Below are positions 6,907-16,141 of a stretch of 64,000 nucleotides of DNA, piece by piece; the first letter of the stretch is position 1, and each line of letters begins with the position of its first letter. A program made the translations under genes and the position numbers. The DNA is from Peribacillus sp. FSL E2-0218 (GTDB taxonomy: Bacteria; Bacillota; Bacilli; Bacillales; DSM-1321): contig NZ_CP150304.1 in assembly GCF_037992945.1 (NCBI RefSeq), positions 1,553,501 to 1,617,500 on the forward strand, in the 5' to 3' direction. The notes beneath the pieces were generated by a model. It was not told the DNA's origin. It made no database searches and saw only the letters and a program-made list of their open reading frames with translations.

Positions 6907-8301
6907 ATGAAAGATTTGAATGAAAAGAAGATGCTTCGCTTCAAAATGGAAACCATTGAAGGCGATATTCATACACCCATTGCCATATTTCAGAAATTAG
7001 CAGGGCAACAAAGGTTTTTATTGGAGAGTTCGAATTCCCATCATGATGATGGACGTTACTCGTACTTAGGCTCAAATCCGTATTTGGAGGTAACGTCACT
7101 TGCTGGCCGCGTTTATGTGAACGATTTTGAGACGGGTGGTCAAAGCGTCAAGAACATCAACATCATCGAGTTTCTGAAAAGGGAATTGTTGGTGGAGATA
7201 GGGGACGCCCCGGTTAACATTCCGCCATTTAATGGGGGAGCGATCGGATATATGGGGTATGATGTCATTCGCTTATTTGAAAATATAGGTCCGGTGCCTC
7301 CCGATTCTCTGCAAATGCCGGATGCCCATTTTCTTTTTTATAAGGAATTATATATATTCGATCATGTGCTTCAGAAGATACACCTGTTGACTGCGGAGGA
7401 AGAAAGTGAAAAAAGTCTGTTGCGGATGAAGGATACAATCAACCAGGCAAACCTACCATCAAAGGAAATATCGTCGGAATATTTGGAATTCGACTCGAAT
7501 TTCACCCAGGAAGAATTCGAGCAGATGGTACGCGAAGTGAAAGAGGCGATTGTGGCAGGTGAGGTGTTTCAAGTGGTTCTATCGCAAAGGTTTAAAGCGG
7601 ACTTTGATGGAAAGCCTTTCGATGCATACCGCCGTCTGCGTTTAGCCAATCCCTCCCCATATATGTTTTATATAGAATTTGGTGATTATACCATCATAGG
7701 ATCTTCTCCGGAAAGCTTAATCAGTGTTTCATCTGGAGTCGTCCATGTTAACCCGATTGCCGGCACAAGGCCAAGAGGAAAAACGGATGAAGAAGATAAA
7801 GGCTTTGAAAGAAGCCTGCTGATGGATGAAAAGGAACTTGCCGAACATAGGATGCTTGTTGATTTGGGAAGGAATGATCTTGGGCGGGTATGTGAAATAG
7901 GATCGATCCACCTTACCGAAGAAATGGAAATTCAAAGATATCAGCACGTGATGCATATTGCTTCGAAGGTCAGCGGAAAGCTTAGAGAAGGATTTACGAG
8001 TTTGGATGCATTGTCTGTCTGCCTTCCTGCCGGGACTGTTTCAGGCGCCCCTAAGATTCGGGCGATGGAGCTGATCAATGAACTGGAGAATTGCAAACGC
8101 GGGGTGTATTCCGGCTCCATAGGTTACATGGGCTTCGGAGGGGATCTGGATATGGCTTTGGCTATTAGGACGATGATCATTAAAGGCGGTAAGGCCTATG
8201 TACAGGCAGGTGCGGGAATCGTCTATGATTCAGATCCAAAAACGGAATATGAAGAAACACAAAATAAGGCACGGGCGCTAATGGAGGTACATGGAAAATG
8301 A
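6907..8301 (+). CDS. trpE: Anthranilate synthase component I
   Basis: 464 residues. Converts chorismate to anthranilate with ammonia supplied by TrpG. ATG at 6907 follows GGAGGGG by 7 nt; the TTG codon just before it is not needed. The LLESS motif (residues 38-42) marks the allosteric tryptophan-binding site, so feedback inhibition is expected. The C-terminal chorismate-binding domain shows GSSPE, NPIAGTRPRG, DLGRNDLGR and LPAGTVSGAPK. It overlaps trpG by 4 nt (ATGA), implying coupled translation. First gene of the trp operon, controlled by the tandem T-boxes. Confidence 0.97.
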   Translation: MKDLNEKKMLRFKMETIEGDIHTPIAIFQKLAGQQRFLLESSNSHHDDGRYSYLGSNPYLEVTSLAGRVYVNDFETGGQSVKNINIIEFLKRELLVEIGDAPVNIPPFNGGAIGYMGYDVIRLFENIGPVPPDSLQMPDAHFLFYKELYIFDHVLQKIHLLTAEEESEKSLLRMKDTINQANLPSKEISSEYLEFDSNFTQEEFEQMVREVKEAIVAGEVFQVVLSQRFKADFDGKPFDAYRRLRLANPSPYMFYIEFGDYTIIGSSPESLISVSSGVVHVNPIAGTRPRGKTDEEDKGFERSLLMDEKELAEHRMLVDLGRNDLGRVCEIGSIHLTEEMEIQRYQHVMHIASKVSGKLREGFTSLDALSVCLPAGTVSGAPKIRAMELINELENCKRGVYSGSIGYMGFGGDLDMALAIRTMIIKGGKAYVQAGAGIVYDSDPKTEYEETQNKARALMEVHGK

Positions 8302-8903
8302 TTTTACTAATTGATAACTACGACTCGTTCACCTATAACCTTTATCAATATTTAGGGGAAGTGGAGAAAGACATCATCGTAAAAAGGAATGACGAAATAA
8401 CCATAGCCGAAATCGAGGAACTGAACCCAATGGCAATCGTTATTTCCCCTGGCCCTGGACGGCCGGAAGATGCTGGTATCAGCATCGAAATCATCCTTCA
8501 TTTTTATAAGAAGGTTCCGCTTTTGGGCATTTGTCTCGGGCACCAAGCGATCGGTGCAGCTTTTGGTGCGAATGTGGTTGGGGCACAACATATCATGCAC
8601 GGGAAAACATCGGTTATCGAGCATGATGGATCAGGGGTATTTGCCAATCAGGATGTGCAATTTCCGGTCATGCGTTACCACTCCCTAGTGGTGGAGAGAG
8701 GAAGCCTGCCAAAAGAATTGAACGTTACGGCAGCAGCACTGGATGATGGGGAGATCATGGCATTGCAGCATGATGAGTTCCCATTATACGGTCTGCAGTT
8801 CCATCCTGAGTCCATCGGGACGAAAATCGGCAAGGAATTATTGCATGAATTTTACGAGATTGCCGGGAATTTTCAGTTGGAAAAGAAACAATCCATTTTA
8901 TAA
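8298..8903 (+). CDS. trpG: Anthranilate synthase component II (glutamine amidotransferase)
   Basis: 201 residues of the class I glutamine amidotransferase fold; releases ammonia from glutamine for TrpE. Seen: LIDNYDSFTYN, ISPGPGRPEDAG, the nucleophile Cys in GICLGHQAIG, and the catalytic His-Glu in LQFHPES. In B. subtilis this subunit (trpG/pabA) is in the folate operon and serves both pathways. Here it sits inside the trp operon, so it is likely dedicated to tryptophan, although a dual role cannot be excluded without seeing whether a second pabA exists. Confidence 0.95.
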   Translation: MILLIDNYDSFTYNLYQYLGEVEKDIIVKRNDEITIAEIEELNPMAIVISPGPGRPEDAGISIEIILHFYKKVPLLGICLGHQAIGAAFGANVVGAQHIMHGKTSVIEHDGSGVFANQDVQFPVMRYHSLVVERGSLPKELNVTAAALDDGEIMALQHDEFPLYGLQFHPESIGTKIGKELLHEFYEIAGNFQLEKKQSIL

Positions 8904-8931
8904 ATTCAAAAAACGACTGGGGGAGTTAGCG

Positions 8932-9954
8932 GTGAAGGAATATTTAGCAAAGTTAGCAGAGCGTCAGACATTGACGGAAGATGAGATGAGCAGAGCAGCC
9001 CAAGCGTTATTTTCTAAAGATATCACCGAAAGCGAAATGGCAGCTTTCATCATTGCCCTGAAAGCGAAAGGGGAAACGGCAGGAGAAATAGCAAGCCTTG
9101 TTAAAGTCATGAGAAAGGAAGCAAGGAGCGTCCAAACAAGCTCGGTTAATGTAATGGATAATTGCGGTACTGGGGGGGATGGGTCTAAAAGCTTCAATAT
9201 AAGTACGGCATCGGCCTTCGTAATTGCTGGAGCAGGAGTCAAGGTTGCCAAACATGGCAACCGCAGCATTTCAAGCAGAACGGGCAGTGCGGATGTACTG
9301 GAAGAGCTGGGAGTTAATTTGTCCTTGGAGCCTGAGATGCTGAAGGAGGTATTGGAGGAAAACGGGATAGCGTTTCTGTTCGCTCCATCCGTCCACCCTA
9401 ATATTGCACGGATCATGAAAGTGCGAAAAGAATTGAAAATCCCGACAATCTTCAATCTAATCGGGCCCTTGACCAATCCAGTCCAACTTGAAACCCAATT
9501 ATTGGGGATCAATCGTCGCGATATGCTCGAGCTATTTGCAGATGTGCTCCATAAATTAGGCAGAACACGCGCTATTGTCATAAATGGCGCCGGATTCATG
9601 GATGAAGCAAGTCTTCAGGGAGAGAATTCGCTCGTGCTGTTGGAGCGAGGGGATATCATTCCGTTTACCCTTCATCCCGAGGAGGTGAATCTGCCCGTAT
9701 ACGATAACGAAAAGATCAGGGGCGGCGATGCCAAACAGAATGCCGATATCATGCTGCGCTTGTTGAGAGGGGAAAAAGGGGCCTACCGTGATACCGTTTT
9801 ATTGAATGCCGGCCTGGGTTTATACGCACATGGCACGGCAGCAACGATCAAGAAAGGAATTTCCTTGGCCAAGGAAAGCCTGGATAGTGGCTCCGCTCTT
9901 TCGAAATTGGAAAATTTGATTGCTTACGGCAATAGAAATAAGGTGGTCTTGTAA
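8932..9954 (+). CDS. trpD: Anthranilate phosphoribosyltransferase
   Basis: 340 residues. Transfers phosphoribose from PRPP to anthranilate. GTG at 8932 is preceded by GGGGGAG; the longer open frame from 8743 overlaps trpG and does not match the family. The glycine-rich PRPP site DNCGTGGDG is followed by FNIST, and KHGNRSISSRTGSADVLE is the second signature. The stop overlaps the trpC start by one base (TAATG). Confidence 0.96.
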   Translation: MKEYLAKLAERQTLTEDEMSRAAQALFSKDITESEMAAFIIALKAKGETAGEIASLVKVMRKEARSVQTSSVNVMDNCGTGGDGSKSFNISTASAFVIAGAGVKVAKHGNRSISSRTGSADVLEELGVNLSLEPEMLKEVLEENGIAFLFAPSVHPNIARIMKVRKELKIPTIFNLIGPLTNPVQLETQLLGINRRDMLELFADVLHKLGRTRAIVINGAGFMDEASLQGENSLVLLERGDIIPFTLHPEEVNLPVYDNEKIRGGDAKQNADIMLRLLRGEKGAYRDTVLLNAGLGLYAHGTAATIKKGISLAKESLDSGSALSKLENLIAYGNRNKVVL

Positions 9955-10730
9955 TGGAAAATATCTTAACGGAAATCATCGAACAGAAAAAAGTCGAAGT
10001 CGCAAAATTAAAGGAAACAGGTTTAGATGAATCAGTTATGATCGACGTGGTCAGGCCGTCTCTCGTGCAAACGTTGAAAACTGCGAAGACCATCGCTGTC
10101 ATTGCCGAAATCAAACGGGCCTCCCCTTCGAAAGGGAATATTAAGATGGATGTAAATCCGATCGAGCAGGCGCTGTCCTATGAAAGTGGCGGTGCGGCAG
10201 CGATATCCGTATTAACGGATGAAGCATTCTTCAAAGGGTCGATCGCGGATTTAAGGTCGGTGAGCGAAGCCATAAAAATTCCAAGGCTGTGCAAAGATTT
10301 CATCATCGATGAGATTCAGATCGATCGTGCCTATCGGGCTGGTGCGACCATCATTCTATTAATTGTGGCAGCACTTTCCCAAGATCGGCTTCATGAGTTA
10401 TATCAATATGCAAAAAATAAAGGGCTGGATGTGTTAACCGAAATTCATGATGAAGCTGAATTGGAACGAGCTCTTGAAATGAATGCAGAACTTATCGGGA
10501 TCAACAATCGGAACTTGAAAACATTCAAAGTGGATTTGGCTGTCACGGAGCGATTGGCGAAACGGCTTGATCCAAAGCGCCACCTCATCATCAGCGAAAG
10601 TGGAATCAAGACAAAAGAAGACGTATTGCGAGTGAAGAAGGCTGGTGCGGTGGGGATTCTGGTCGGCGAAACACTGATGACCTCAGCGAATCTTCCCAAT
10701 ACCATGGCAGAACTGCAAATGAGCCTATAA
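9954..10730 (+). CDS. trpC: Indole-3-glycerol phosphate synthase
   Basis: 258 residues, TIM barrel. Catalyses ring closure of CdRP to indole-3-glycerol phosphate. The family signature EIKRASPSKG holds the catalytic Lys; further conserved parts are LCKDFIID, LTEIHDEAEL and IGINNRNL. Standalone, not fused to trpF. The ATG overlaps the trpD stop by one base. Confidence 0.96.
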   Translation: MENILTEIIEQKKVEVAKLKETGLDESVMIDVVRPSLVQTLKTAKTIAVIAEIKRASPSKGNIKMDVNPIEQALSYESGGAAAISVLTDEAFFKGSIADLRSVSEAIKIPRLCKDFIIDEIQIDRAYRAGATIILLIVAALSQDRLHELYQYAKNKGLDVLTEIHDEAELERALEMNAELIGINNRNLKTFKVDLAVTERLAKRLDPKRHLIISESGIKTKEDVLRVKKAGAVGILVGETLMTSANLPNTMAELQMSL

Positions 10731-10740
10731 GGAGATTGCT

Positions 10741-11355
10741 ATGTTAGTAAAAATATGTGGGATAAAGACATTGGCTGCTGCCCAAGAAGCCGTAAAATAC
10801 GGAGCGGATTTAATTGGGTTCATTTTTGCAGAAAGCAGCAGGAAAGTAGCTCCTGAATTGGTCGGTGAATTCGGATTGAAGCTGCCGGGTCATGTTAAAA
10901 AAGTCGGAGTGTTTGCCAACCAGACCGAGCAAGAAGTAATAAGGATTGCTGAAGTGGCAGGGTTGGATTTTATTCAGCTGCATGGCGATGAGTCGGCCAG
11001 CTTCGCTCGCAGGATGCCGCTCCCGGTAATCAAGGCTTTTGCCATCCGCTCAGAAACAGATCTTGAAAAGCTTCAGGAGTACCCAGCTGAATTTTTATTG
11101 GTGGATCTTCCTAAGGGATCTTCTGGCAAGGGTCTGACTTTGGATTGGGATATGATCGGCGAAGCGATGTTACCTCGCAGGAAACTGATCCTTGCAGGCG
11201 GTCTGACTCCTGAAAATGTGGGGAACGCAATTAGTGCCGTTTCACCAATCGCCGTGGATGTGGCAAGTGGGGTAGAAACAAATGGATTAAAAGATTCGCT
11301 GAAAATGAAAGCATTTATTAATGAGGCGAAATATACAGCCGGAAAAGGGGAATGA
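10741..11355 (+). CDS. trpF: Phosphoribosylanthranilate isomerase
   Basis: 204 residues, TIM barrel. Starts with VKICGIK, holding the catalytic Cys; the family's IGFIFAESSRK, the DFIQLHGDE strand and LAGGLTPENV phosphate loop follow. Amadori rearrangement of PRA to CdRP. ATG at 10741, 8 nt after GGAG, 10 nt behind trpC. Confidence 0.95.
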   Translation: MLVKICGIKTLAAAQEAVKYGADLIGFIFAESSRKVAPELVGEFGLKLPGHVKKVGVFANQTEQEVIRIAEVAGLDFIQLHGDESASFARRMPLPVIKAFAIRSETDLEKLQEYPAEFLLVDLPKGSSGKGLTLDWDMIGEAMLPRRKLILAGGLTPENVGNAISAVSPIAVDVASGVETNGLKDSLKMKAFINEAKYTAGKGE

Positions 11356-11359
11356 AAAG

Positions 11360-12565
11360 ATGACTACTTATACACAGCCTGATCGAACAGGACATTTTGG
11401 AGCTTACGGGGGCAGGTTCGTTCCGGAAACGTTAATGGCCGCGATAACGGAACTTGAGGAAGTATATGATCGATCCAAAAAAGATCCCGAATTCCAAAAG
11501 CAGCTGAGCTATTACTTGAAGCAGTATATCGGTCGCGAAACTCCTCTCTATTATGCGGAGAATCTTACGAAACTGGCTGGCGGTGCCGATATTTATCTGA
11601 AGCGTGAGGACTTGAACCATACCGGAGCACACAAAATCAATAATACGATCGGCCAGGCGTTACTGACTCAGAAAATGGGCAAGAAAAAAGTGATTGCCGA
11701 GACGGGTGCAGGGCAACATGGAGTGGCGACTGCGACAGTTTGCGCTTTGCTGAAGCTGGAGTGCATCATCTTCATGGGAGAAGAAGATATCAGGAGGCAG
11801 AAACTGAATGTGTTTCGGATGGAGCTATTAGGCGCCAAGGTCGTATCCGTATCACAAGGAAGCGGGACACTGAAGGATGCAGTTAATGAAGCCCTGCGTT
11901 ATTGGGTAGCTAATGTGGACGACACCCATTACATAATGGGGTCCGTTCTTGGTCCGCACCCTTTTCCGGTAATTGTTCGCGATTTTCAAAGTGTGATAGG
12001 CAAGGAAACGAAGCGCCAATATTTGGAGGAAAACCACACCCTGCCAGATGCCGTAGTCGCATGCATAGGCGGGGGCAGCAATGCGATGGGAATGTTTTAT
12101 CCGTTCATTGAAGATGAAACGGTCGAATTATATGGAGTGGAAGCGGCAGGTCATGGACTTGATACACATTTACATGCTTCCAGCCTGACGAAAGGGAAGC
12201 CAGGTGTGCTGCACGGTGCATTCATGTATGTTTTACAGAACGAAGACGGGCAGATCCAGGAGGCGCATTCGATTTCAGCAGGGCTGGATTATCCGGGGGT
12301 GGGTCCGGAACATAGTTTCCTAAAAGATACCAAGCGAGTGGAATATACCTCTGTTACAGATGATGAAGCCTTGGAAGCGCTGATGCTGCTATCAAGGGAA
12401 GAAGGGATAATTCCTGCTTTGGAAAGTTCACATGCCATTTCCTATGGTTTGAAACTTGCCAAGGAAATGGGTAAAGGTACAGGATTGGTGATTTGCTTAT
12501 CTGGCCGTGGCGATAAGGATGTAGAAACGGTTCAATCGTTAATAGGGGGCAGTGAACATGAATAA
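11360..12565 (+). CDS. trpB: Tryptophan synthase beta chain
   Basis: 401 residues, PLP enzyme joining indole and serine. Seen: GAYGGRFVPE at the N-terminus, HTGAHKINN with the PLP Lys, the GAGQHGVATA loop, the phosphate-binding GGGSNAMG, and GLDYPGVGPEHS. This is the standard trpB1 type, which works with TrpA in an alpha2-beta2 complex. The start at 11360 is 4 nt after the trpF stop; an upstream in-frame ATG at 11321 lies inside trpF. Confidence 0.96.
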   Translation: MTTYTQPDRTGHFGAYGGRFVPETLMAAITELEEVYDRSKKDPEFQKQLSYYLKQYIGRETPLYYAENLTKLAGGADIYLKREDLNHTGAHKINNTIGQALLTQKMGKKKVIAETGAGQHGVATATVCALLKLECIIFMGEEDIRRQKLNVFRMELLGAKVVSVSQGSGTLKDAVNEALRYWVANVDDTHYIMGSVLGPHPFPVIVRDFQSVIGKETKRQYLEENHTLPDAVVACIGGGSNAMGMFYPFIEDETVELYGVEAAGHGLDTHLHASSLTKGKPGVLHGAFMYVLQNEDGQIQEAHSISAGLDYPGVGPEHSFLKDTKRVEYTSVTDDEALEALMLLSREEGIIPALESSHAISYGLKLAKEMGKGTGLVICLSGRGDKDVETVQSLIGGSEHE

Positions 12566-13337
12566 ATTAACAAAGGCGCTTGAAGAATGTAGGATTAAGC
12601 AGGAAAAAGCGTTCATTCCTTATATAATGGCAGGCGATGGCGGTCTAGAACGTTTGAAGAGCCAGCTTCTTTTCCTTGAAAATAGCGGAGCGACAGCCGT
12701 GGAGCTAGGTATACCATTCTCTGACCCTGTTGCGGATGGACCGGTCATCCAGCAGGCTGGCATCCGTTCCTTGGAGAATGGCACCACTTTAAGGGATGTA
12801 CTGAAAAAAGTGAAGGAAATCAAAAATGAGGTGAAGATCCCCATCATCTTAATGGGCTATTCCAATTCGCTCATGGCCTATGGTCTTAAAGAATTTACCG
12901 AAGATTGCCTTAGTGCGGGAATTTCCGGATGTATCATTCCGGATGTGCCAATTGAAGAAGAAGCGGTGTTTTCCTCTATCAAAATGGCAGGAATCGTGCT
13001 TATCAGGCTCGTGACACTCACCTCCTCGAAAGAGCGCATCACAGAGATTACAGCAGGGGCAGAGGGCTTTATTTATGCAGTTACAGTCAAAGGCATCACT
13101 GGTACCCGTGACACTTTTGCAGGTGAACTGGGGGACTACCTCAAGAAGGTGAAGGAGCTTAGTCCCGTTCCTGTTCTTGCTGGTTTTGGCATTTCGACCC
13201 CAGAACATGTCCGGGATACGATCAAGTCCTGCGATGGGGTCATTGTCGGCAGCAAGATCATAGAATGCTTCGAATCAGGTAAGCAAGATCAAATTAATGA
13301 ACTGATACAAGCGAGCAAAGATTTAGTTCGAAAATAA
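12558..13337 (+). CDS. trpA: Tryptophan synthase alpha chain
   Basis: 259 residues, TIM barrel, cleaves indole-3-glycerol phosphate to indole, which is channelled to TrpB. The catalytic Glu is in VELGIPFSDP and the catalytic Asp in DPVADGP. ATG at 12558 follows AGGGGGC and overlaps trpB by 8 nt; the GTG at 12552 is too close to the ribosome site. Last gene of the operon. Confidence 0.95.
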   Translation: MNKLTKALEECRIKQEKAFIPYIMAGDGGLERLKSQLLFLENSGATAVELGIPFSDPVADGPVIQQAGIRSLENGTTLRDVLKKVKEIKNEVKIPIILMGYSNSLMAYGLKEFTEDCLSAGISGCIIPDVPIEEEAVFSSIKMAGIVLIRLVTLTSSKERITEITAGAEGFIYAVTVKGITGTRDTFAGELGDYLKKVKELSPVPVLAGFGISTPEHVRDTIKSCDGVIVGSKIIECFESGKQDQINELIQASKDLVRK

Positions 13338-13340
13338 AGA

Positions 13341-13383
13341 AAAAGGGTTCCGGAATTAAAAATTTTGGAACCCTTTTGGATTT
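13341..13383 (+). terminator. Terminator of the trp operon
   Basis: Eleven-bp stem AAAAGGGTTCC/GGAACCCTTTT (13341-13351 with 13367-13377) just after trpA, followed by a T-rich stretch. Confidence 0.88.
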
Positions 13384-13658
13384 TCGAGAATAACCCTACG
13401 GCCCGCTATGTAAGGCCAAACAAGGACCGTGTGTTTGGGCTAGGGAGATGAATGCTTAGACTGTTGCTTTTCCAAAGCGGGCATAAAAAAAATACCCCCT
13501 TAATTGTTAGTTTGGTACCTAACAGTTACGGGGCAGTTCAACTCATTTTTCATCGGGTTCGCATACAGACTGGTGAAGCAAGCGACCGCTCTCCTTTTCA
13601 TTTGCAGCAAGATTGGCGAGTGTTCCATAATCCCATGTCGAATGATGATTCATCGTGT
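13384..13658. other. Intergenic stretch between trp operon and yktB
   Basis: About 275 bases after the trp terminator. The only frame present (13452-13667, plus) has no ribosome site and no family resemblance and runs into yktB, so I do not call a gene. No repeat or attachment site was recognised at this edge of the trp block. Confidence 0.4.
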
Positions 13659-14279
13659 TTAATTTAATTTATATAAGGGTAAAAGATGTTCAAACGCATC
13701 TTGAATGGTCTTCATGAAATCATCTTCATTCATTTTAATGGCATCATCACGTGAAATTCTTATGCCGCATAGGATTTCAGCTTTCTTTACAGTTTGCAGC
13801 CGGTGGAACATAGAGTTCAAATCTTCTATGTCTAAACCTTCATGAGGAATGACATCAGGTTTTGTATGATCCATCGACCAAACATAATGAGATGGAATGC
13901 TTTTGATCAAACGGTCCGCCTGTTGCTCCAGTTTCTTTCCGATTTCCATTTTATTCGGGGCTTCATAAATGACGGCGTACCAAATGAACATATGGGTTTC
14001 CCACAGCCCAATTTGAAAATGCGGCATCATTTTATATCCTCTGCTGTTTGCAGCGAAAGCTACCCATGTATCTTTAGGAGGATTCACAGTCCGTCTAGCA
14101 TGCTTTGCCACATGAGGGTACATTTCATCCCCCGTCATCACGGAAAGCTGTTGGGAAAAATGCTCGCCAAGAGCTTGTAGTTTTGGTTGGATTCGATCTT
14201 TTAAAGCATCCATGCGTTGTTCCAATCCATCAATCGTGAAAACGTTAAAATCATCTGCCGTGAATCTTGCTCTATTCAT
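13659..14279 (-). CDS. yktB: DUF1054 (UPF0637) protein YktB
   Basis: 206 residues from the ATG at 14279; the ATG at 14285 is too close to the GGAGAG ribosome site. The family (YktB, DUF1054) is widespread in Firmicutes and has no known enzymatic role. Characteristic parts are the N-terminal FTADDFNVFTIDGLEQRM and the WVAFAANSRGYKM stretch. Soluble. Convergent with the trp operon. Confidence 0.85.
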   Translation of the reverse strand: MNRARFTADDFNVFTIDGLEQRMDALKDRIQPKLQALGEHFSQQLSVMTGDEMYPHVAKHARRTVNPPKDTWVAFAANSRGYKMMPHFQIGLWETHMFIWYAVIYEAPNKMEIGKKLEQQADRLIKSIPSHYVWSMDHTKPDVIPHEGLDIEDLNSMFHRLQTVKKAEILCGIRISRDDAIKMNEDDFMKTIQDAFEHLLPLYKLN

Positions 14280-14477
14280 TATCATCTCTCCTACTGTGTC
14301 ATTTGCACATATTGTAGCATAATTAAAAGTGAAAATTAATTAATACGATTATGGGGCGTCACCGCAAAATTCCTTCTAGGTTAAAACACAAATTAGTTGC
14401 TATTTGTTGTAGGAAGACATATGATAAACTATAAATAAATTCAGAAAATTAGGTTAATTGAAGGGAGAATGTTAATT

Positions 14478-14675
14478 ATGAAACAAGTCATGAACCAAGC
14501 ATTAAAGGCTAAAGAAGTTGAAAGACATAGAGCTGCAGTGTTAAGAATGGAAATGGACTATGAATTAGCAACCCTTTTTGAAGCGATTGGTGAAGAGAAT
14601 GATCAAATGCGGTCACAATGCAAGCAAAGGCTTGAACGGATCCGGTTGGAATTGTTGAAGTTAAAAGCATTGTAA
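14478..14675 (+). CDS. ykzI: Small conserved protein YkzI
   Basis: 65 residues, highly charged and helical (KAKEVERHRAAVLRMEMDYE), probably a short coiled coil. ATG at 14478 has AAGGGAG 10 nt upstream; the ATG at 14469 is directly against the ribosome site. Position between yktB and suhB and size match B. subtilis ykzI. Function unknown. Confidence 0.7.
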   Translation: MKQVMNQALKAKEVERHRAAVLRMEMDYELATLFEAIGEENDQMRSQCKQRLERIRLELLKLKAL

Positions 14676-14756
14676 GAAGCTTGTCCGCAAGGATCATGAA
14701 GGAGAATGACTGAAGGAAATGAATCAATTTCAATACAAGGAATTTCATTATAGATG

Positions 14757-14799
14757 AACGGACACTTATTTTATTTAAAAAATAATGTGTCCGTTTTTC
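14757..14799 (+). terminator. Terminator after ykzI
   Basis: AACGGACAC (14757-14765) pairs with GTGTCCGTT (14787-14795) across an A/T-rich loop, followed by five Ts. Confidence 0.8.
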
Positions 14800-14967
14800 A
14801 TTCGAAGTCCAAACTAAAAAATGGGGGCGCCCGACGTTTCCCTGCTTTCGTTAGGATTATCAAAAATGTAAGATGTTAAAAACTTGAAGACAAACTATAT
14901 TTGCTTTAATCTTTATAGGAGGATCATTCTAATGTAGTTTCTGATCATAAAGGACGGGGATATTATA

Positions 14968-15771
14968 ATGGCATCGGTAAAGGAAATGGATACATATGCA
15001 AAATTATGGATGAAGGAAGCGGGAGCGAGGCTAAGGGCTTCCTTTAATACCAAATTGGATATTGAAATGAAAACGAACCCTAATGATTTGGTTACAAATA
15101 TGGATAAGGGGATCGAAAAGTTTTTTTGCGACAAGATTGGTGAGGTCTTCCCTGATCACCGGATTTTTGGGGAAGAGGGAATGGGCAATGATATAAAGGA
15201 TTTAAAGGGGACAGTGTGGATTATTGACCCGATTGACGGGACATTGAACTTCATTCATCAACAGAGGGATTTTGCCATTTCTCTTGGGGTTTATGTGGAT
15301 GGCATCGGAAAAATCGGCATGGTCTATGACGTCGTTAGTGATGAATTATATCATGTGATCAAGGGACAGGGAGCATACATGGATGATCAACGCCTTCCTT
15401 CGCTCGAGCCGGCAACGGTAAATAGGTCCATAGTTTCCATTAATGCAAGCTGGGTGACGGAAAACCGCAGGATAGACCCGCGTCTTTTAGCGCCGCTCGT
15501 CCGGGATGCACGAGGAACCCGTTCGTATGGTTCGGCAGCATTGGAGCTTGCCTTCGTGGCTGCTGGAAGGATTGATGCCTATATAACGATGAGGCTCATG
15601 CCATGGGATTTTGCCGGAGGAGTGTTACTTATAGAGGAAGTGGGCGGAGAAGTAAGCAATATCAAGGGCGGCAAGTTGAATTATATAGAAGGTGATTCCC
15701 TTTTCGTTTCCAAGCCGGGACTGCACAAAGAAGTATTCGATAAATACTTATCAGGTAACTCCGGTCTTTGA
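14968..15771 (+). CDS. suhB: Inositol monophosphatase family protein (SuhB/YktC)
   Basis: 267 residues of the Mg2+-dependent FIG superfamily. The metal site appears as FGEEG, then WIIDPIDGTLNF (the two Asp and the DGT loop), and PWDFAGGVLLIEEVGG near the C-terminus. It hydrolyses inositol-1-phosphate or related sugar phosphates (NADP phosphatase activity is reported for some relatives). Single-gene unit closed by a bidirectional terminator. In B. subtilis the same position is yktC. Confidence 0.9.
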   Translation: MASVKEMDTYAKLWMKEAGARLRASFNTKLDIEMKTNPNDLVTNMDKGIEKFFCDKIGEVFPDHRIFGEEGMGNDIKDLKGTVWIIDPIDGTLNFIHQQRDFAISLGVYVDGIGKIGMVYDVVSDELYHVIKGQGAYMDDQRLPSLEPATVNRSIVSINASWVTENRRIDPRLLAPLVRDARGTRSYGSAALELAFVAAGRIDAYITMRLMPWDFAGGVLLIEEVGGEVSNIKGGKLNYIEGDSLFVSKPGLHKEVFDKYLSGNSGL

Positions 15772-15802
15772 TGTCGGATTGGCCTTATTGTAATAATTAA
15801 CA

Positions 15803-15833
15803 AAAAAAACTCGCTGTTTCAGCGAGTTTTTTA
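15803..15833. terminator. Bidirectional terminator, suhB / ylaF
   Basis: AAAACTCGCT and AGCGAGTTTT flank a 5-nt loop, with As before and Ts after, so it can end both convergent transcripts. Confidence 0.9.
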
Positions 15834-15835
15834 TA

Positions 15836-16018
15836 TTATAACTTTCCTGCTTCGCGTAATTTTTTCTTCTGAGTGAATCCAAACCCCATTAAACCGCAAA
15901 GGACAACGATTGCAGCCAATATCCCAATCAAGCTTTTTTCAGCAATGAAGATGCCGATGGAGCCAATACTGGATGTTGCCAATATCGCTAATATTAAGAA
16001 ATTCCATTTAATATTCAT
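15836..16018 (-). CDS. ylaF: DUF5325 small membrane protein YlaF
   Basis: 60 residues from an ATG at 16018, preceded by AGGGGTGA. Two transmembrane segments (about residues 5-24 and 30-48) and a basic tail TQKKKLREAGKL. Matches YlaF in size and place, next to and divergent from typA. Function unknown. Confidence 0.8.
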   Translation of the reverse strand: MNIKWNFLILAILATSSIGSIGIFIAEKSLIGILAAIVVLCGLMGFGFTQKKKLREAGKL

Positions 16019-16141
16019 ACTATCACCCCTAATATGTCTATTGTACATAATTTCTGTATTTGTTTCTAGTATGTTTGTGATATAATATGTAAGTTAATAC
16101 TAGTGATACGTTATACACAAACTTTTTTAGGAGTGAATTTT

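Noticed and set aside
13452..13667. 71-codon plus-strand frame between trpA and yktB
   Set aside because: No ribosome site, no family resemblance, and it runs into the end of yktB.
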